Notes: a model not told the origin generated them from the letters alone. 54,249 nucleotides of DNA from JAIXUI01 sp943373175 (GCA_943373175.1 CALSBM010000011.1:1-54249); one strand, 5' to 3'; shown: positions 34,291-43,636, numbered from the stretch's first letter. A program made the numbers and translations.

Positions 34291-34315
34291 AAAAAGCCGT
34301 CAATCGACGGCTTTT
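34291..34315 (-). terminator. Terminator of the tRNA-Val gene
   Basis: A perfect 10-bp stem, AAAAGCCGTC / GACGGCTTTT, with a 4-base loop, directly downstream (minus strand) of the tRNA. Read on the minus strand it ends in a T run. Confidence 0.88.
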
Positions 34316-34316
34316 G

Positions 34317-34391
34317 TGGGAGTTGACGGGTTCGAACCGCCGACCCTCTCCTTGTAAGGGAGATGCTCTGAACCAGCTGAGCTAAACTCCC
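34317..34391 (-). tRNA. tRNA-Val (anticodon UAC)
   Basis: Read on the minus strand, a 75-base cloverleaf. The acceptor stem GGGAGTT pairs with AACTCCC, the D arm is GCTC...GAGC, the anticodon stem TCTCC/GGAGA closes loop CTTACAA with anticodon TAC, the T arm is GGCGG-TTCGAAC-CCGTC, and the discriminator base is A. CCA is not encoded. The anticodon UAC reads GUA (valine). Confidence 0.97.
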
Positions 34392-34658
34392 GCACAACCC
34401 TTGGGGCTTGTTTGGACTGCAAAAGTAAAAGGCTTGATTAAAAATCCAAAACATCAACCTTCTTTTTTTTCAAAATTATTGAAGTGAAGTTGTTTTAGAA
34501 CTACATTAAGTAATCAACGTTAAGTTTATGATGAGAGATTAGCTCAGGTAAATGTTGGCAAAAATGCGCTCATGGGTAATTTAATGCAATCTTTCTAATG
34601 CACTCTTTTCCGAAAAAGGCATTGCAATCCCAGATTGAAAATTAGCCGAACGGGGATT

Positions 34659-34997
34659 TTATCCACCAGCCAACTTAACCTTATGGCCAAGTTGTTCGAG
34701 GAAGACTTTAATCTTTTCCCTGTGGTTGCCCTGAATGAGGATTTCGCCGTCTTTACAACTTCCACCCGCTCCGCAATGGGTTTTTAACTGATTGCATAAA
34801 GAACTGGCTTCTGTGTCGCTACCACCAAATCCGGCTATAGCGGTTACGTCTTTATTGCCTTTTTTTCGATCCAGCCAAACGCGTAAATCGTAACGTGGGC
34901 TTTGGGATTGCACTTGAGCAGCCTTAGGAGCATGTAACTCGGGCTGGTCAGGGAACAGGAGCTTCCCCAGTTCAGATAAATCTTTCGACTTCGCCAT
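34659..34997 (-). CDS. SUI1/eIF1-like translation factor (YciH family)
   Basis: A 112-residue protein with an N-terminal linker and a SUI1 domain: YDLRVWLDRKKGNKDVTAIA, GFGGSDTEASSLCNQLKTHC, GAGGSCKDGEILIQGNHREK, FLEQLGHKVKLAGG. Bacterial YciH-type proteins bind the 30S subunit and sharpen initiation fidelity. About 267 bases between it and the tRNA have no visible gene. Confidence 0.93.
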   Translation of the reverse strand: MAKSKDLSELGKLLFPDQPELHAPKAAQVQSQSPRYDLRVWLDRKKGNKDVTAIAGFGGSDTEASSLCNQLKTHCGAGGSCKDGEILIQGNHREKIKVFLEQLGHKVKLAGG

Positions 34998-35196
34998 GGT
35001 TCGAATATACCGTTTGCATGTTAAGCTTTGGCTTTATTCAATATTGCTTTTTAGAATATTTGGAATGGTTTATATCACGCATGGGCGCAAGTGAGCTGGT
35101 TGACTTACCTTGGACAATTATTTTGCGATTGTGAAGTAAATGTTATTAATTTTTAAATAATTGTTCTGTAATGTCTAGTGTTAGTAGATTCACACT

Positions 35197-36042
35197 ATGA
35201 ATAAGGCCAATTTTGTATTGATGCTTATGCTTTGGCTAGCACCAAGTTTTTTAATCGCTCAAGAGGCGGTTACTATTCAATTAGGTGGAATTTCTCCTTC
35301 AGTGTGTAAGCAAATGAATAGTAATAATGATCGCGTAAGTTGGTTTTATATTCCTGGAAGTGATAAATTGGGATTTAATCTTCAAGTTGAGCTAACGAAT
35401 ACAGGTGTACGAAATGGAGATAGAGGACGTTTTGGAATACAGGCAAATCCTGATATCGAAGGAAATTATCGTTTTAACGATAAAGTTGACGTTAGGTTAC
35501 GAAGACTTGATAAGAACAAGCCGATTACCATTCGAATTGAACTTGAAACTTCACTTGGAAATGAAGTCTTTGCAATAGTTGAACGCACTTTTGACAAGGT
35601 TAGCGAACCAATTATACTTGATAGGTATATGTGGCGTGCAACTAACAACAAAATTAATCCAGAAAGAAAACTATGCTTAGCGTTTTCCTCCTTTATCGAG
35701 AATAAGGGATTAAACAAAAAAGTTACTGATAATGAGGGATTTATTAAATTTAGCATAAATGATGTTCAAGTATTTTTAAAACAAGGTGAGAAAGAAGAGT
35801 GGAAAAAAATTAACGAATCATTGAGTGGCGTAACAACAAATGGAACTAGTGTTAGACTAAATAATAAAATGCCAGATTGGATTAATCCATCTAAAAAGCT
35901 ATGGGTTCGATTTAGTGTGATGACTCCTAAAGGCAATTTCATTTGGGGAGAATACGAAGTTGAACCAAATGAGTATCGCAAAGAGTTTAGAGCAACAAAT
36001 TATTCAGGTGCTGCATTCGATCTAAATGCTACGATTAAATAA
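35197..36042 (+). CDS. Unrecognised secreted protein
   Basis: A 281-residue protein with a signal peptide (MNKANFVLMLMLWLAPSFLI, cleavage near LIAQE). The rest is rich in beta-strand patterns, with charged, Arg- and Lys-rich strands (DVRLRRLDKNKPITIRIELE), a middle region FSSFIENKGLNKKVTDNEGF and a YEVEPNEYRKEFR stretch near the end. It could have two similar beta-sandwich halves. No domain is recognised. AT content is higher than its neighbours'. It begins in a 200-base AT-rich leader with no promoter I can defend. Confidence 0.75.
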   Translation: MNKANFVLMLMLWLAPSFLIAQEAVTIQLGGISPSVCKQMNSNNDRVSWFYIPGSDKLGFNLQVELTNTGVRNGDRGRFGIQANPDIEGNYRFNDKVDVRLRRLDKNKPITIRIELETSLGNEVFAIVERTFDKVSEPIILDRYMWRATNNKINPERKLCLAFSSFIENKGLNKKVTDNEGFIKFSINDVQVFLKQGEKEEWKKINESLSGVTTNGTSVRLNNKMPDWINPSKKLWVRFSVMTPKGNFIWGEYEVEPNEYRKEFRATNYSGAAFDLNATIK

Positions 36043-36117
36043 ACTTTCCCAAAGTTTTTTCACAGATAAATCGAGTAGATAATAGAAAAAATTGGAAGCA
36101 GTTTTTTGAACTACTTG

Positions 36118-36328
36118 CTATTGTAAACTAAGAATTTTACAATAGATGAAAGGTGACAATATATTAATTCTCTAATGTTTGATAAATCATATCAAACATT
36201 TCATTGGTTATTGAAAAGGGTTATCTCAATTTATAGCTTTTTATAATGTGATGTATTTTCAAGAAGAAGAGACTTTTCCATTCATTTAATATTCTCATAG
36301 AAGAGCCAGTGCACAAACACTGGCTTTT
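36118..36328. repeat. Three consecutive hairpins between convergent genes
   Basis: The 344-base gap 36043-36386 holds three perfect hairpins. First: 36118-36145, arms CTATTGTAAA / TTTACAATAG. Second: 36174-36200, arms AATGTTTGATA / TATCAAACATT. Third: 36304-36328, arms AGCCAGTG / CACTGGCT followed by TTT, which looks like a terminator for the plus strand. The first two lack T runs and may be mRNA 3' structures or protein sites. Confidence 0.6.
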
Positions 36329-36386
36329 CTATGGCGATGCCGCCGCACCATTCTCCCTGCCGGAATCAATTAGGGGACATTGTCCT

Positions 36387-39300
36387 TTATCTGATGAATT
36401 TCAGCACCTGCCCGTCTTTCAATTTTATTCCGTACAAGCCTTTCGACAGATGCGAGAAGTTGAGCAATTGTGGTTCTGCAATTATTCGTCCTTGTTCGAG
36501 AATTCGTCCTTGCATATCCAGTAACTGCCAGTTTTGAGAGTTGGTGTTTTTAAGATATACCAATCCATCTGGGGAGGGTTGCGGATATAGCACTGGTGGG
36601 TTTTCCGATAATGATTGGCTACCCAAAACAAACACCGAAATATTGCGGCATTCTGTACGTGTGGTACAAGCTGTAGTAACTGTAAGGCAAACGTTGTAAG
36701 TTCCTTGCTGGCTGTAAGTGTAAGAGGGATTGGTCTGGTTGGAAGTTCCGCCATCTCCGAAAATCCAGGAATATGTACCAGTTGAAGACTGATTGCTTAA
36801 TTGAATGCTAAGGCCGTTGACGGTATTGGTAAATGCTGCGCTATCGAAGCGAGCGGGTTCACTTACTGTTAGCACTTGTGACCAACTCTGTCCGCCTGCA
36901 TCCGATACATTTACTGTAACAGGGCCTGCAGTAAGGTTACGGACACTCTGCCCCACAATCGTTCCACTGCTTGCAGTAATGTTGTAAGAGAGCGTTCCGC
37001 CGCTGATGGTAAGGTTAATACGGCCAGTAGATGCACCTTTGCACGCTACATCAATTATGCTAGGTGCTACCACTAAGGCTTGAGGAGCGACAACCGTAAC
37101 GCTGTTACAAAAGGTGTCAGTGAGGCAGTTAGTGGTAACCCTTAAGCAAACGGTATAAGTTCCTGCTGCGGTGTATGCCATGGTTGGGTTGATGCTGGTG
37201 CTGGTTTGCCCGTTTCCAAATTCCCAGAAGTAGCTGCCCTGGCTTGATAAGTTAGAAAACTGTACTTGAAGGTTGTTAGTTAGGAAAATGTAACGCGCAC
37301 TGTCGAAGCGGGCGGGTTGAGTTACAGTTATCTGTCCGTTCCAGGTTTGTCCTCCGCCATCGCTAACGGAAATCGCCCAATTTCCGGCAGGGACATTTAG
37401 TATTTGATTGCCACTAACATTTCCAACCGGACTGGTAATAGTATAAGGTGCAGCTCCGCCGGAGAAGCTAAGCGTAATTCGCCCGGACGATGCACCACGG
37501 CACGTTACATTGACAACAGAAGAGGTAACATTTAATGTCTGCACAGGTGTTCCAATTCCATAAGAAACAAGAACCATCTCGTATAAGTCTTGATTTATAA
37601 ATTGTTGAGAGGTTTCGCCAACTACCCACATCCAGTCATTCTGCAAAGCCATTCCTCTGCCCCAATCGCGGGTGTCGTTAGTGGTAAAGCCCGTCCAAGC
37701 TGCGGTCCAAGCAATGTTGCCAATATTGGTAGAGTCAATTTTTACAGAAAGAAAATTTTGGTTGATAGTAGAACCGAGGGTTTCGGTTCCAGCACCGTAG
37801 AAGCTGCCACCGTTACTAAGACCAAAATCGAAGAGTTGTCGGTCTGTACCGGGATTTGGAGTACGGAACCATATAACCTGTGCTGTTGCCGCGTTGATTT
37901 TCGATACGATCCAATTTTGGTTAAAGCTGTTAGCAGTATTACCAAGGACAAAAAGGTTACCTGCCTGATCCAGGCGGCAGCGTGTCATGGCTTCGGTACG
38001 GTTTGTTTGGTTGAGGCGCACTAACCAAGAGCGGTTGAGGTTACTGTCGAAACGCATTGCAATACCTTGCGGGCCATTAACTCCAACGGCAAAAACAATT
38101 CCTTGCGCATTTACTGCTACATCGTTGAACTGGTCTGCAACATTAAGAGAATCATAAGTAACTGTATCAGAGAGCGAACCGGAAGCATTGTACTGCCAGA
38201 GAGCAGCCTTAGCGCTGTTGGCAGCTTGTGTTCGGCGCTGTCCGGCTACCACCAACTCACCTGATGGAGTGAGAGCACCACGACTGAAGATATGTTGTTC
38301 TGCTAAATTGGACGAATCGGAAAGACTGTAATAAAGTAAGGCACCGGAAGTCCTGTCTAAGGAAGCGGTAAACCCTCGTGAATTGCCGAGGTATTGACCC
38401 TGCCCAACGACCCTAAGTTGGTTGTTTGAAGCAGGAATCAATTGGTTTAGCCATTCATTTGCGCCCGGATTTCCATTCAGTGCTCTAAACCAAAGCATCT
38501 GTCCGGTACTGTCGAAGCTGGCTATCGCAGTATTATAATTCGTTTTCGTGTTGAGAGAGTCGAAGACTAAACCGACAAAGAAACTTCCATCAGCATTTAC
38601 ATGAAGTGCAGTGACAGAATCGTTGCGGTGAGAGGCAGTGGAAAAGTTTCGCTGGCGAAGCCTTTGACCATTCGGGCTGAACTTAACAAAGAAGAGGTCG
38701 GTTCCGGATTGCATCAGCCTGTCTGTGATACCGGCGACCCAGGTGTTTCCCAAGCCATCTGCTCCCACAAACCTTGCGGTGGTAATGGATTTGGATATAC
38801 CGTTATAACGGCGTGAAAAAAGGATGTTGCCATTCGTATCAACCCGAAGCAAAGTTGCGTCTTCATTGAAATAGGCCGTGTCAGCACTGAATCCCGCAAC
38901 AGTAAGAGTGTCGCCGGGGCCAGACATAATTGCAAACCCCATCTCCACATTTCCAGGCGAAGGAGCGAAGGTGGTTGTCCATACGGAGTCTCCATTGGGC
39001 CGTAGTTTGATGATGCCAAGGTCGTCGTCGCCATTGTTTCCGAACCAGTTAGGGCCGGGGTTTACAAGCCTTCCGGTTGCATAGATGTTTCCTTGGCTGT
39101 CGTGAGTAACGCCAAAGCAAACGTTGTAAGCTGGCAAAGGGACTAATCCGGTCATTCGTCGAGTGAACGTTACGGCTCCGTTAGCAGCAAACGCCGAAAC
39201 TACCCATCGGTTAAAATCGTGACCCGCAATAACTAAACGCCCTTGCGCATCCACCGACATAGCAGAGAATTCATCGTCGCGTGCGAAACTGAGGGAATCG

Positions 39301-40187
39301 GAGGGGGTAGAAGTCCAAAGGAGCTGGCCTGCACTGCTAAAGCGTGCAGCGAGGAAACTCCTGCTCGACGTGCTCGATTGCCCGTCAATTAAACCACCTA
39401 CCAACCAGTCGCCGTTAGGAGCGCTTAATACTTTTATTCCACGTTCATTTTTATTGGAAATATTGACCGTATCCTCCCATTGTATGGCAGCAGTTGCTCC
39501 TCCTGAGTACAATCGAAGAAAGAGGTCATTTTTGTTAGTTACTCCCTGATAACGATATCCTGTTACCGCTACTGCATTACCGGGAGCAGCTACAATGTCG
39601 AGGGCTTCATCTGTTCCATTAGCTGAGCCGTTGACTAAGTCAGTCCAAGTAAGGCTTCCACTAAAACTGTATCGCATTACCATCCAGTCGCGGGTTCCAC
39701 CCAAACTGCGAGCATAACCGACTACATAAACAAATCCATTAGCCGTGGCAGCCACACCGTTAGCGTAACTTTCTTGAGCAGTGGTATTTCTTTGCACCCA
39801 AAGTTCTTGGCCATTGGCACTGATTCTTGCTACTACCGCTTGTTTGAGACCAGTTGGGCCGAGGGTTATTCCGCAAACAAACACATCGCCTGTTGGCGAA
39901 ACCGTTAGCCCGGTTAATTCATCATCGAAATCCCTAGGGCCATTGTACGACCACGTCCAGGAAGTGTCGCCATTGGGACGATAACACACCACCAACATAT
40001 CCTCGTACCCAACGGGCGAAAGTGTGGTTTTTCCTGCTGCCAGAATCCTTCCATCGGGCATCCTTTTCACAAATTTGAATCGATCTGACAAACCAGCCTG
40101 AGGGGCATAACGGGTTACCCAGCGAGTGGTTTGTGCCTGAGTTTGGAGAGTGAAAAGTAGAAAAAGGATGAAAATGAGGTTACGCAT
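36387..40187 (-). CDS. Large T9SS-secreted repeat protein
   Basis: A 1266-residue exported protein. Signal peptide MRNLIFILFLLFTLQTQAQ. Residues about 25-850 are beta-propeller-like repeats of some 50-60 residues with the pattern (D/N)xxGN(I/L)xVxG and (A/S)P-x-G(D/E)-W (delta-60 or SBBP style). Two copies then follow of a 120-130 residue module: a SprB-like piece (VTCRGASSGRITLSFSGGAA and VACKGASTGRINLTISGG) joined to a PKD domain (YFWEFGNGQTSTSINP; YSWIFGDGGTSNQTNPSYTY). The C-terminus is a type A T9SS sorting tail (NPPVLYPQPSPDGLVYLKN ... LSKGLYGIKLKDGQVLKFIR-type). Probably a cell-surface adhesin or secreted factor. Confidence 0.92.
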   Translation of the reverse strand: MRNLIFILFLLFTLQTQAQTTRWVTRYAPQAGLSDRFKFVKRMPDGRILAAGKTTLSPVGYEDMLVVCYRPNGDTSWTWSYNGPRDFDDELTGLTVSPTGDVFVCGITLGPTGLKQAVVARISANGQELWVQRNTTAQESYANGVAATANGFVYVVGYARSLGGTRDWMVMRYSFSGSLTWTDLVNGSANGTDEALDIVAAPGNAVAVTGYRYQGVTNKNDLFLRLYSGGATAAIQWEDTVNISNKNERGIKVLSAPNGDWLVGGLIDGQSSTSSRSFLAARFSSAGQLLWTSTPSDSLSFARDDEFSAMSVDAQGRLVIAGHDFNRWVVSAFAANGAVTFTRRMTGLVPLPAYNVCFGVTHDSQGNIYATGRLVNPGPNWFGNNGDDDLGIIKLRPNGDSVWTTTFAPSPGNVEMGFAIMSGPGDTLTVAGFSADTAYFNEDATLLRVDTNGNILFSRRYNGISKSITTARFVGADGLGNTWVAGITDRLMQSGTDLFFVKFSPNGQRLRQRNFSTASHRNDSVTALHVNADGSFFVGLVFDSLNTKTNYNTAIASFDSTGQMLWFRALNGNPGANEWLNQLIPASNNQLRVVGQGQYLGNSRGFTASLDRTSGALLYYSLSDSSNLAEQHIFSRGALTPSGELVVAGQRRTQAANSAKAALWQYNASGSLSDTVTYDSLNVADQFNDVAVNAQGIVFAVGVNGPQGIAMRFDSNLNRSWLVRLNQTNRTEAMTRCRLDQAGNLFVLGNTANSFNQNWIVSKINAATAQVIWFRTPNPGTDRQLFDFGLSNGGSFYGAGTETLGSTINQNFLSVKIDSTNIGNIAWTAAWTGFTTNDTRDWGRGMALQNDWMWVVGETSQQFINQDLYEMVLVSYGIGTPVQTLNVTSSVVNVTCRGASSGRITLSFSGGAAPYTITSPVGNVSGNQILNVPAGNWAISVSDGGGQTWNGQITVTQPARFDSARYIFLTNNLQVQFSNLSSQGSYFWEFGNGQTSTSINPTMAYTAAGTYTVCLRVTTNCLTDTFCNSVTVVAPQALVVAPSIIDVACKGASTGRINLTISGGTLSYNITASSGTIVGQSVRNLTAGPVTVNVSDAGGQSWSQVLTVSEPARFDSAAFTNTVNGLSIQLSNQSSTGTYSWIFGDGGTSNQTNPSYTYSQQGTYNVCLTVTTACTTRTECRNISVFVLGSQSLSENPPVLYPQPSPDGLVYLKNTNSQNWQLLDMQGRILEQGRIIAEPQLLNFSHLSKGLYGIKLKDGQVLKFIR

Positions 40188-40253
40188 GGCAAAAGCTTTA
40201 GCGCAAAATAAGCAGAGGTTTCAAAGGAGAAGTTGATTAAATAGGGGTTTAAC

Positions 40254-40367
40254 TTATTGACCTAAAATATCTTTGGTGAATACTCCTTTGCCCTCTTTCT
40301 TCCATGCGACAGTTTGTAAGGAATGTAAGTCAGGATAGGAGTTAGTAGTTTTTACTTCACCTTTCAT
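40254..40367 (-). CDS. Possible 37-residue ORF, unknown
   Basis: The frame MKGEVKTTNSYPDLHSLQTV ... KDILGQ begins 15 bases after the stop of the broken membrane-protein tail on the same strand. It is short, and no homologue is recognised. The spacing resembles an operon, so it may be a small gene or the leftover of a longer one. Low confidence. Confidence 0.25.
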   Translation of the reverse strand: MKGEVKTTNSYPDLHSLQTVAWKKEGKGVFTKDILGQ

Positions 40368-40381
40368 GAAAAAATCTTTCT

Positions 40382-40475
40382 TATTCAGCCAGTTGCTCGT
40401 GCATCCGCTTTTCTTCAAACTTCCTCCAGAATACAAACACTAGGGGAGCAGCAACTCCCGATAGGAACAGTTTCC
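40382..40475 (-). pseudogene. C-terminal end of a broken membrane protein
   Basis: On the minus strand the frame reads RKLFLSGVAAPLVFVFWRKF and then the charged tail EEKRMHEQLAE, ending with TAA at 40382. A hydrophobic helix followed by a short basic tail is typical of an inner-membrane protein C-terminus. The frame enters directly from the end of the IS-derived element at 40475, so the rest of the gene was displaced or lost. Identity not recognised. Confidence 0.5.
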
Positions 40476-41036
40476 GACTTGTCCCTTTTAGTGCGGTGCG
40501 TTTAATTTCACCATCAGATTCTTCATTTTGCTTGTTGGTTCGGCCTCAATAACATCAACTGTGTTTGTAATTTTATTTATTATCTCCCCATCTACTATCT
40601 TTTTTGACTCATCAATAAATCTCCTTATCGATACTTCTATTTTCGGTTCAATGTGCTTAGAAATCACTAACGCCATGAAACAGATACGTATATGCAATTT
40701 TATCGGTTCTTCTTTGAAGTGAAAAATGCGTCTTGTTTCTAAATCACTTTTTGACAATCTGAATGCTTGTTCTACTTTATATAGTTCATGATAACCTTGA
40801 ATAATAACAGCTCTTCTAGCGTCTCGTTTGTATGAGCCGAACCAATATGGTGCTATACCATTCTTTTATTCTGGTGATAATGTACTACTTGAACTGCTTT
40901 GGCTTCTGATGCTGTTTTTACAACCCTTGCTTTCATGCCCAAATACTCCTTAGTGCGGTAAAAACACAACTTTAGATTTGCATAATACAGATTATCATAG
41001 TGTTAGCTCCTCACTAAATTTCAAAGGGACAAGTCG
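40475..41036 (-). mobile_element. Internally deleted IS1634-family element, copy 1
   Basis: A 562-base unit bounded by 14-bp perfect inverted repeats, CGACTTGTCCCTTT (40475) and its complement ending at 41036. On the minus strand it keeps the transposase start at 40936 (MKARVVKTASEAKAVQVVHY, then a frameshift, then HIGSAHTNETLEELL) and the transposase end (YHELYKVEQAFRLSKSDLET ... stop at 40488). These are the two ends of an IS1634-type transposase; the central part with the catalytic Asp residues is gone, with a junction near 40790. A non-autonomous, MITE-like element. Copy 2 lies at 43613-44168. Confidence 0.85.
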
Positions 41037-41265
41037 ATAGCAAAGGCTACTTAGTGTTTTGCCGACAGTGGGGAAGTGCCACAGATTTCACCCTTACTTT
41101 CTCGTTCGAGTTAAAGGGGAAGACCACTGGGCAGCAAGTGCGTTATTTCCAAAGTGGTCATTAGGTGTTATGCCATGGGTTGGATGCGGTGCCTGTAGTT
41201 ACCCGAACTTGGGAAAATACTAGCCTTCAGGAAACCGTGTATTTTCCGGTAAAAAAAGGATAGTA
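41037..41265 (+). pseudogene. Frameshifted C-terminal remnant of a secreted beta-sandwich protein
   Basis: Directly after the element, the plus strand reads VDSKGYLVFCRQWGSATDFT and LTFSFELKGKTTGQQVRYFQ before a TAG; about 20 bases later, in another frame, it continues CHGLDAVPVVTRTWENTSLQ and ETVYFPVKKG to TAG at 41265. The two parts look like one beta-sandwich C-terminus broken by a frameshift, with the N-terminal part missing. It resembles the end domain of secreted glycosidases, which is only a guess. The remaining 41266-41476 has no visible gene and is the leader of the GH13 gene. Confidence 0.5.
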
Positions 41266-41476
41266 TGTTTACAACGGTGGACGTTTATAGACGGAGAACA
41301 AGCAACTTCATCATTTCAGCGCTCCATTGGGGCACCCTGAAACCGGAAAAACGGATGCTGTCTAGCTTCAACCTATAGCAAGGACGATCTTAAAACAAGT
41401 AAGTTTTCCCTTCAAGTGTCCCCAATAACCTTTATTTTTTGCTCGTAAACCCTTTTTAACAACCTACAAGATTTCT

Positions 41477-43348
41477 ATGTCTGTCACTTCACCCATGTTT
41501 CGCCTCTGTTTTACCTTGTATTTAGGGCTTCAGTTGTTTCATTCTCAGGCTCAAATCAATCGTGTTGAGCCACCTAATTGGTGGGTTGGCATGAAGAAGC
41601 CGGAGGTTCAGTTGCTCATTCATGGAAAGCAAATAGCAGAAACCACCCCTGCGGTCCGCTATCCGGGCGTAACGCTGGTTAAGGCAACGCGTGGCGAAAG
41701 CGACAATTACTTGTTTCTCGACTTGAAGATTGCTCCAACTGCTAAGCCGGGAATGGTAGAACTGGTATTTTCGCGGATAGGAGCTGTGCCCTTGCGGTAC
41801 CGCTATGAACTTAAACGACGCGAGCAGAAGCCTACCGATTTTGTGGGTTTCGATGCTGCAGATGCTATTTGTCTAATAGTGCCGGATCGTTTTGCCAATG
41901 GCGACTCTTCCAACGATGTGGTTGAAGGGATGAGGGAAGCCAAGGTTGACCGAAGTTTTCCCGGTGGAAGGCATGGGGGCGATTTACAAGGAATCATTCA
42001 GCACTTGGACTATTTGCAAAAAGTAGGATACACTGCTATTTGGCCAACCCCGATGCTGGAGAACAATATGCCGGGATATTCCTACCATGGTTATGCCATT
42101 ACGGATCATTACCGTGTTGACCCGCGCTATGGAATTTTGGAAACCTACAAGGCGCTTTCAAAAGCAATGAAACAGCGGGGGATGAAATTGATTTTTGACG
42201 AAGTGCTCAATCACACCGGAAGTCATTATTGGTGGATGAGCGACTTGCCTTTCGCCAATTGGCTCAACCTTCCGGAAACTAAAACGCTCTCGAACCACCG
42301 CCGCACGGTTAATCAAGATTTATATGCCTCTCAATACGATAAAAGTCAATGGAATGAAGGGTGGTTTGACCTTTCTATGCCTGATTTAAATGGTCGCAAT
42401 CCATTCCTTGCCAATTACCTTATTCAAAATACTATATGGTGGATTGAAACACTGTTGTTAGGCGGTGTTAGGCAAGACACTTATGGGTACAGCGACAAAA
42501 TGTTGCTGAGAAACTGGAGTTGCAGGATTATGGAAGAATATCCACGATTCAGCCTCGTGGGTGAAGAGTGGAGCACCAATCCTTTGATCACTTCTTACTG
42601 GCAAAAAGGTAAAGTCAACCACGACGGCTATCAAAGTTGCCTGAATACGGTGATGGATTTTCCATTACAAGCGGCTTTGGTGCAGTCGTTGAATGGGGAG
42701 GAGAGCGAGTCTTACAATCCGGCTTTCACCAAACTCTATGAAGCCATCGCCAATGATTTTGTTTACCCCAACCCCCGACAGTTGTTGGTGATGGGCGATA
42801 ATCATGATATGAACCGGCTGTTTATGCAGTTGAAGCAGAATGTTTCGCGGTTTAAAATGGCATTAACCTATTTATTCACCACGCGAGGAATCCCCCAAGT
42901 GCTTTATGGAAGCGAAATACTCATGGACAATTCTCCCCATCATAAAAACGATGGCATCATCCGCTCCGACCTTCCCGGTGGATGGGCTGGGGACACAGTC
43001 AATGTTTTCAACAAGCAAGGGTTAAGTACCACGTCCAGAGAGGTACAAGAGTACTTCACCCGGTTGTTGAATTGGAGAAAGAAAAACCCTGTAATTGCGA
43101 AAGGCCAATTGATGCATTTTGCGCCGTTTGATGGAGTTTATGTGTTTTTCAGGTACAATAAGCAACAAACCATCATGGTGATTATGAACTCCAATACGAA
43201 GGAGTACCAGTTGGATACCGGAAGGTTTGCAGAAATTATGGGAAAAGCGAAGTCGGCCACACAAGTGATGGATGGCGCAATTCTGCAAGACTTGAATAGA
43301 ATAAATGTGCCTGCACAATCGGCTATGGTGCTTGAATTAGCAGATTGA
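41477..43348 (+). CDS. Secreted GH13 amylase / cyclomaltodextrinase (SusA-like)
   Basis: A 623-residue glycoside hydrolase with a signal peptide (cleavage near FHSQAQ). An N-terminal beta-sandwich (VEPPNWWVGMKKPEVQLLIH, the cyclomaltodextrinase_N type) precedes the GH13 barrel: YGILETYKALSKAMKQRGMK, DEVLNHTG, GGVRQDTYGYSD with nucleophile Asp 334, LVGEEW with acid Glu 363, and DNHDMNR with Asp 444, then a C-terminal beta domain. It should cleave alpha-1,4 bonds in starch, maltodextrin or cyclodextrin in the periplasm or outside. Start at 41477 or 41495 (MFRLCF). It is bracketed by two copies of a mobile element. No susCD pair is nearby. Confidence 0.94.
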   Translation: MSVTSPMFRLCFTLYLGLQLFHSQAQINRVEPPNWWVGMKKPEVQLLIHGKQIAETTPAVRYPGVTLVKATRGESDNYLFLDLKIAPTAKPGMVELVFSRIGAVPLRYRYELKRREQKPTDFVGFDAADAICLIVPDRFANGDSSNDVVEGMREAKVDRSFPGGRHGGDLQGIIQHLDYLQKVGYTAIWPTPMLENNMPGYSYHGYAITDHYRVDPRYGILETYKALSKAMKQRGMKLIFDEVLNHTGSHYWWMSDLPFANWLNLPETKTLSNHRRTVNQDLYASQYDKSQWNEGWFDLSMPDLNGRNPFLANYLIQNTIWWIETLLLGGVRQDTYGYSDKMLLRNWSCRIMEEYPRFSLVGEEWSTNPLITSYWQKGKVNHDGYQSCLNTVMDFPLQAALVQSLNGEESESYNPAFTKLYEAIANDFVYPNPRQLLVMGDNHDMNRLFMQLKQNVSRFKMALTYLFTTRGIPQVLYGSEILMDNSPHHKNDGIIRSDLPGGWAGDTVNVFNKQGLSTTSREVQEYFTRLLNWRKKNPVIAKGQLMHFAPFDGVYVFFRYNKQQTIMVIMNSNTKEYQLDTGRFAEIMGKAKSATQVMDGAILQDLNRINVPAQSAMVLELAD

Positions 43349-43414
43349 AAAAGCCGGCAATGGCAAAGCTTTTTGATTGTCCCGATGCGGAAGTCAGAAG
43401 CGAAAAAGAACTAC

Positions 43415-43450
43415 GCCTGTAGAACAAATACATGGGTTTGTTTTACAGGC
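43415..43450. repeat. Long imperfect hairpin after the GH13 gene
   Basis: Arms GCCTGTA-g-AACAAA and TTTGTT-t-TACAGGC pair over 13 bases with one bulge, and an 8-base loop. It has no T run and lies just upstream of a standard terminator, so it may be a processed 3' structure of the same mRNA. Confidence 0.55.
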
Positions 43451-43463
43451 AAATCCTAACATG

Positions 43464-43492
43464 GGGCATCCGGACGCGGGTGCCCTTTTTTT
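43464..43492 (+). terminator. Terminator of the GH13 gene
   Basis: An 8-bp stem GGGCATCC / GGGTGCCC (one G-T) with a 6-base loop, followed by seven T. Confidence 0.88.
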
Positions 43493-43579
43493 GTGGGAAA
43501 AATCCGATAGCATAAAGCTGTTGAAAAGTGAATCACAATTCCTTTAATCGCGATGTTACCTTTGAGACAAATCGCTACT

Positions 43580-43636
43580 ATGAAATTACCTTTAACCTTA
43601 TGCTTGTTGGTCTTGTCCCTTTTAGTGCGGTGCGTT
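43580..43636 (+). pseudogene. Start of a secreted protein cut by the element
   Basis: The frame opens ATG at 43580 and reads MKLPLTLCLLVL, a clear signal-peptide beginning, and then runs into the left end of element copy 2, which supplies a few residues (SLLVRCV) before TAA. The original gene downstream of the signal is not in the window at this place. The element therefore interrupted an exported-protein gene or its fragment. Confidence 0.5.

Noticed and set aside
34396..34409. AACCCTTGGGGCTT beside tRNA-Val matching 47978-47991 (possible attachment site)
   Set aside because: A 14-base match is expected several times by chance in a window this size, and the rest of the flanks diverge.
40488..40757. 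89-residue open frame as a separate gene
   Set aside because: It is the C-terminal end of the broken IS1634-type transposase; the same frame is open further upstream without a valid start, and an identical fragment exists in copy 2.
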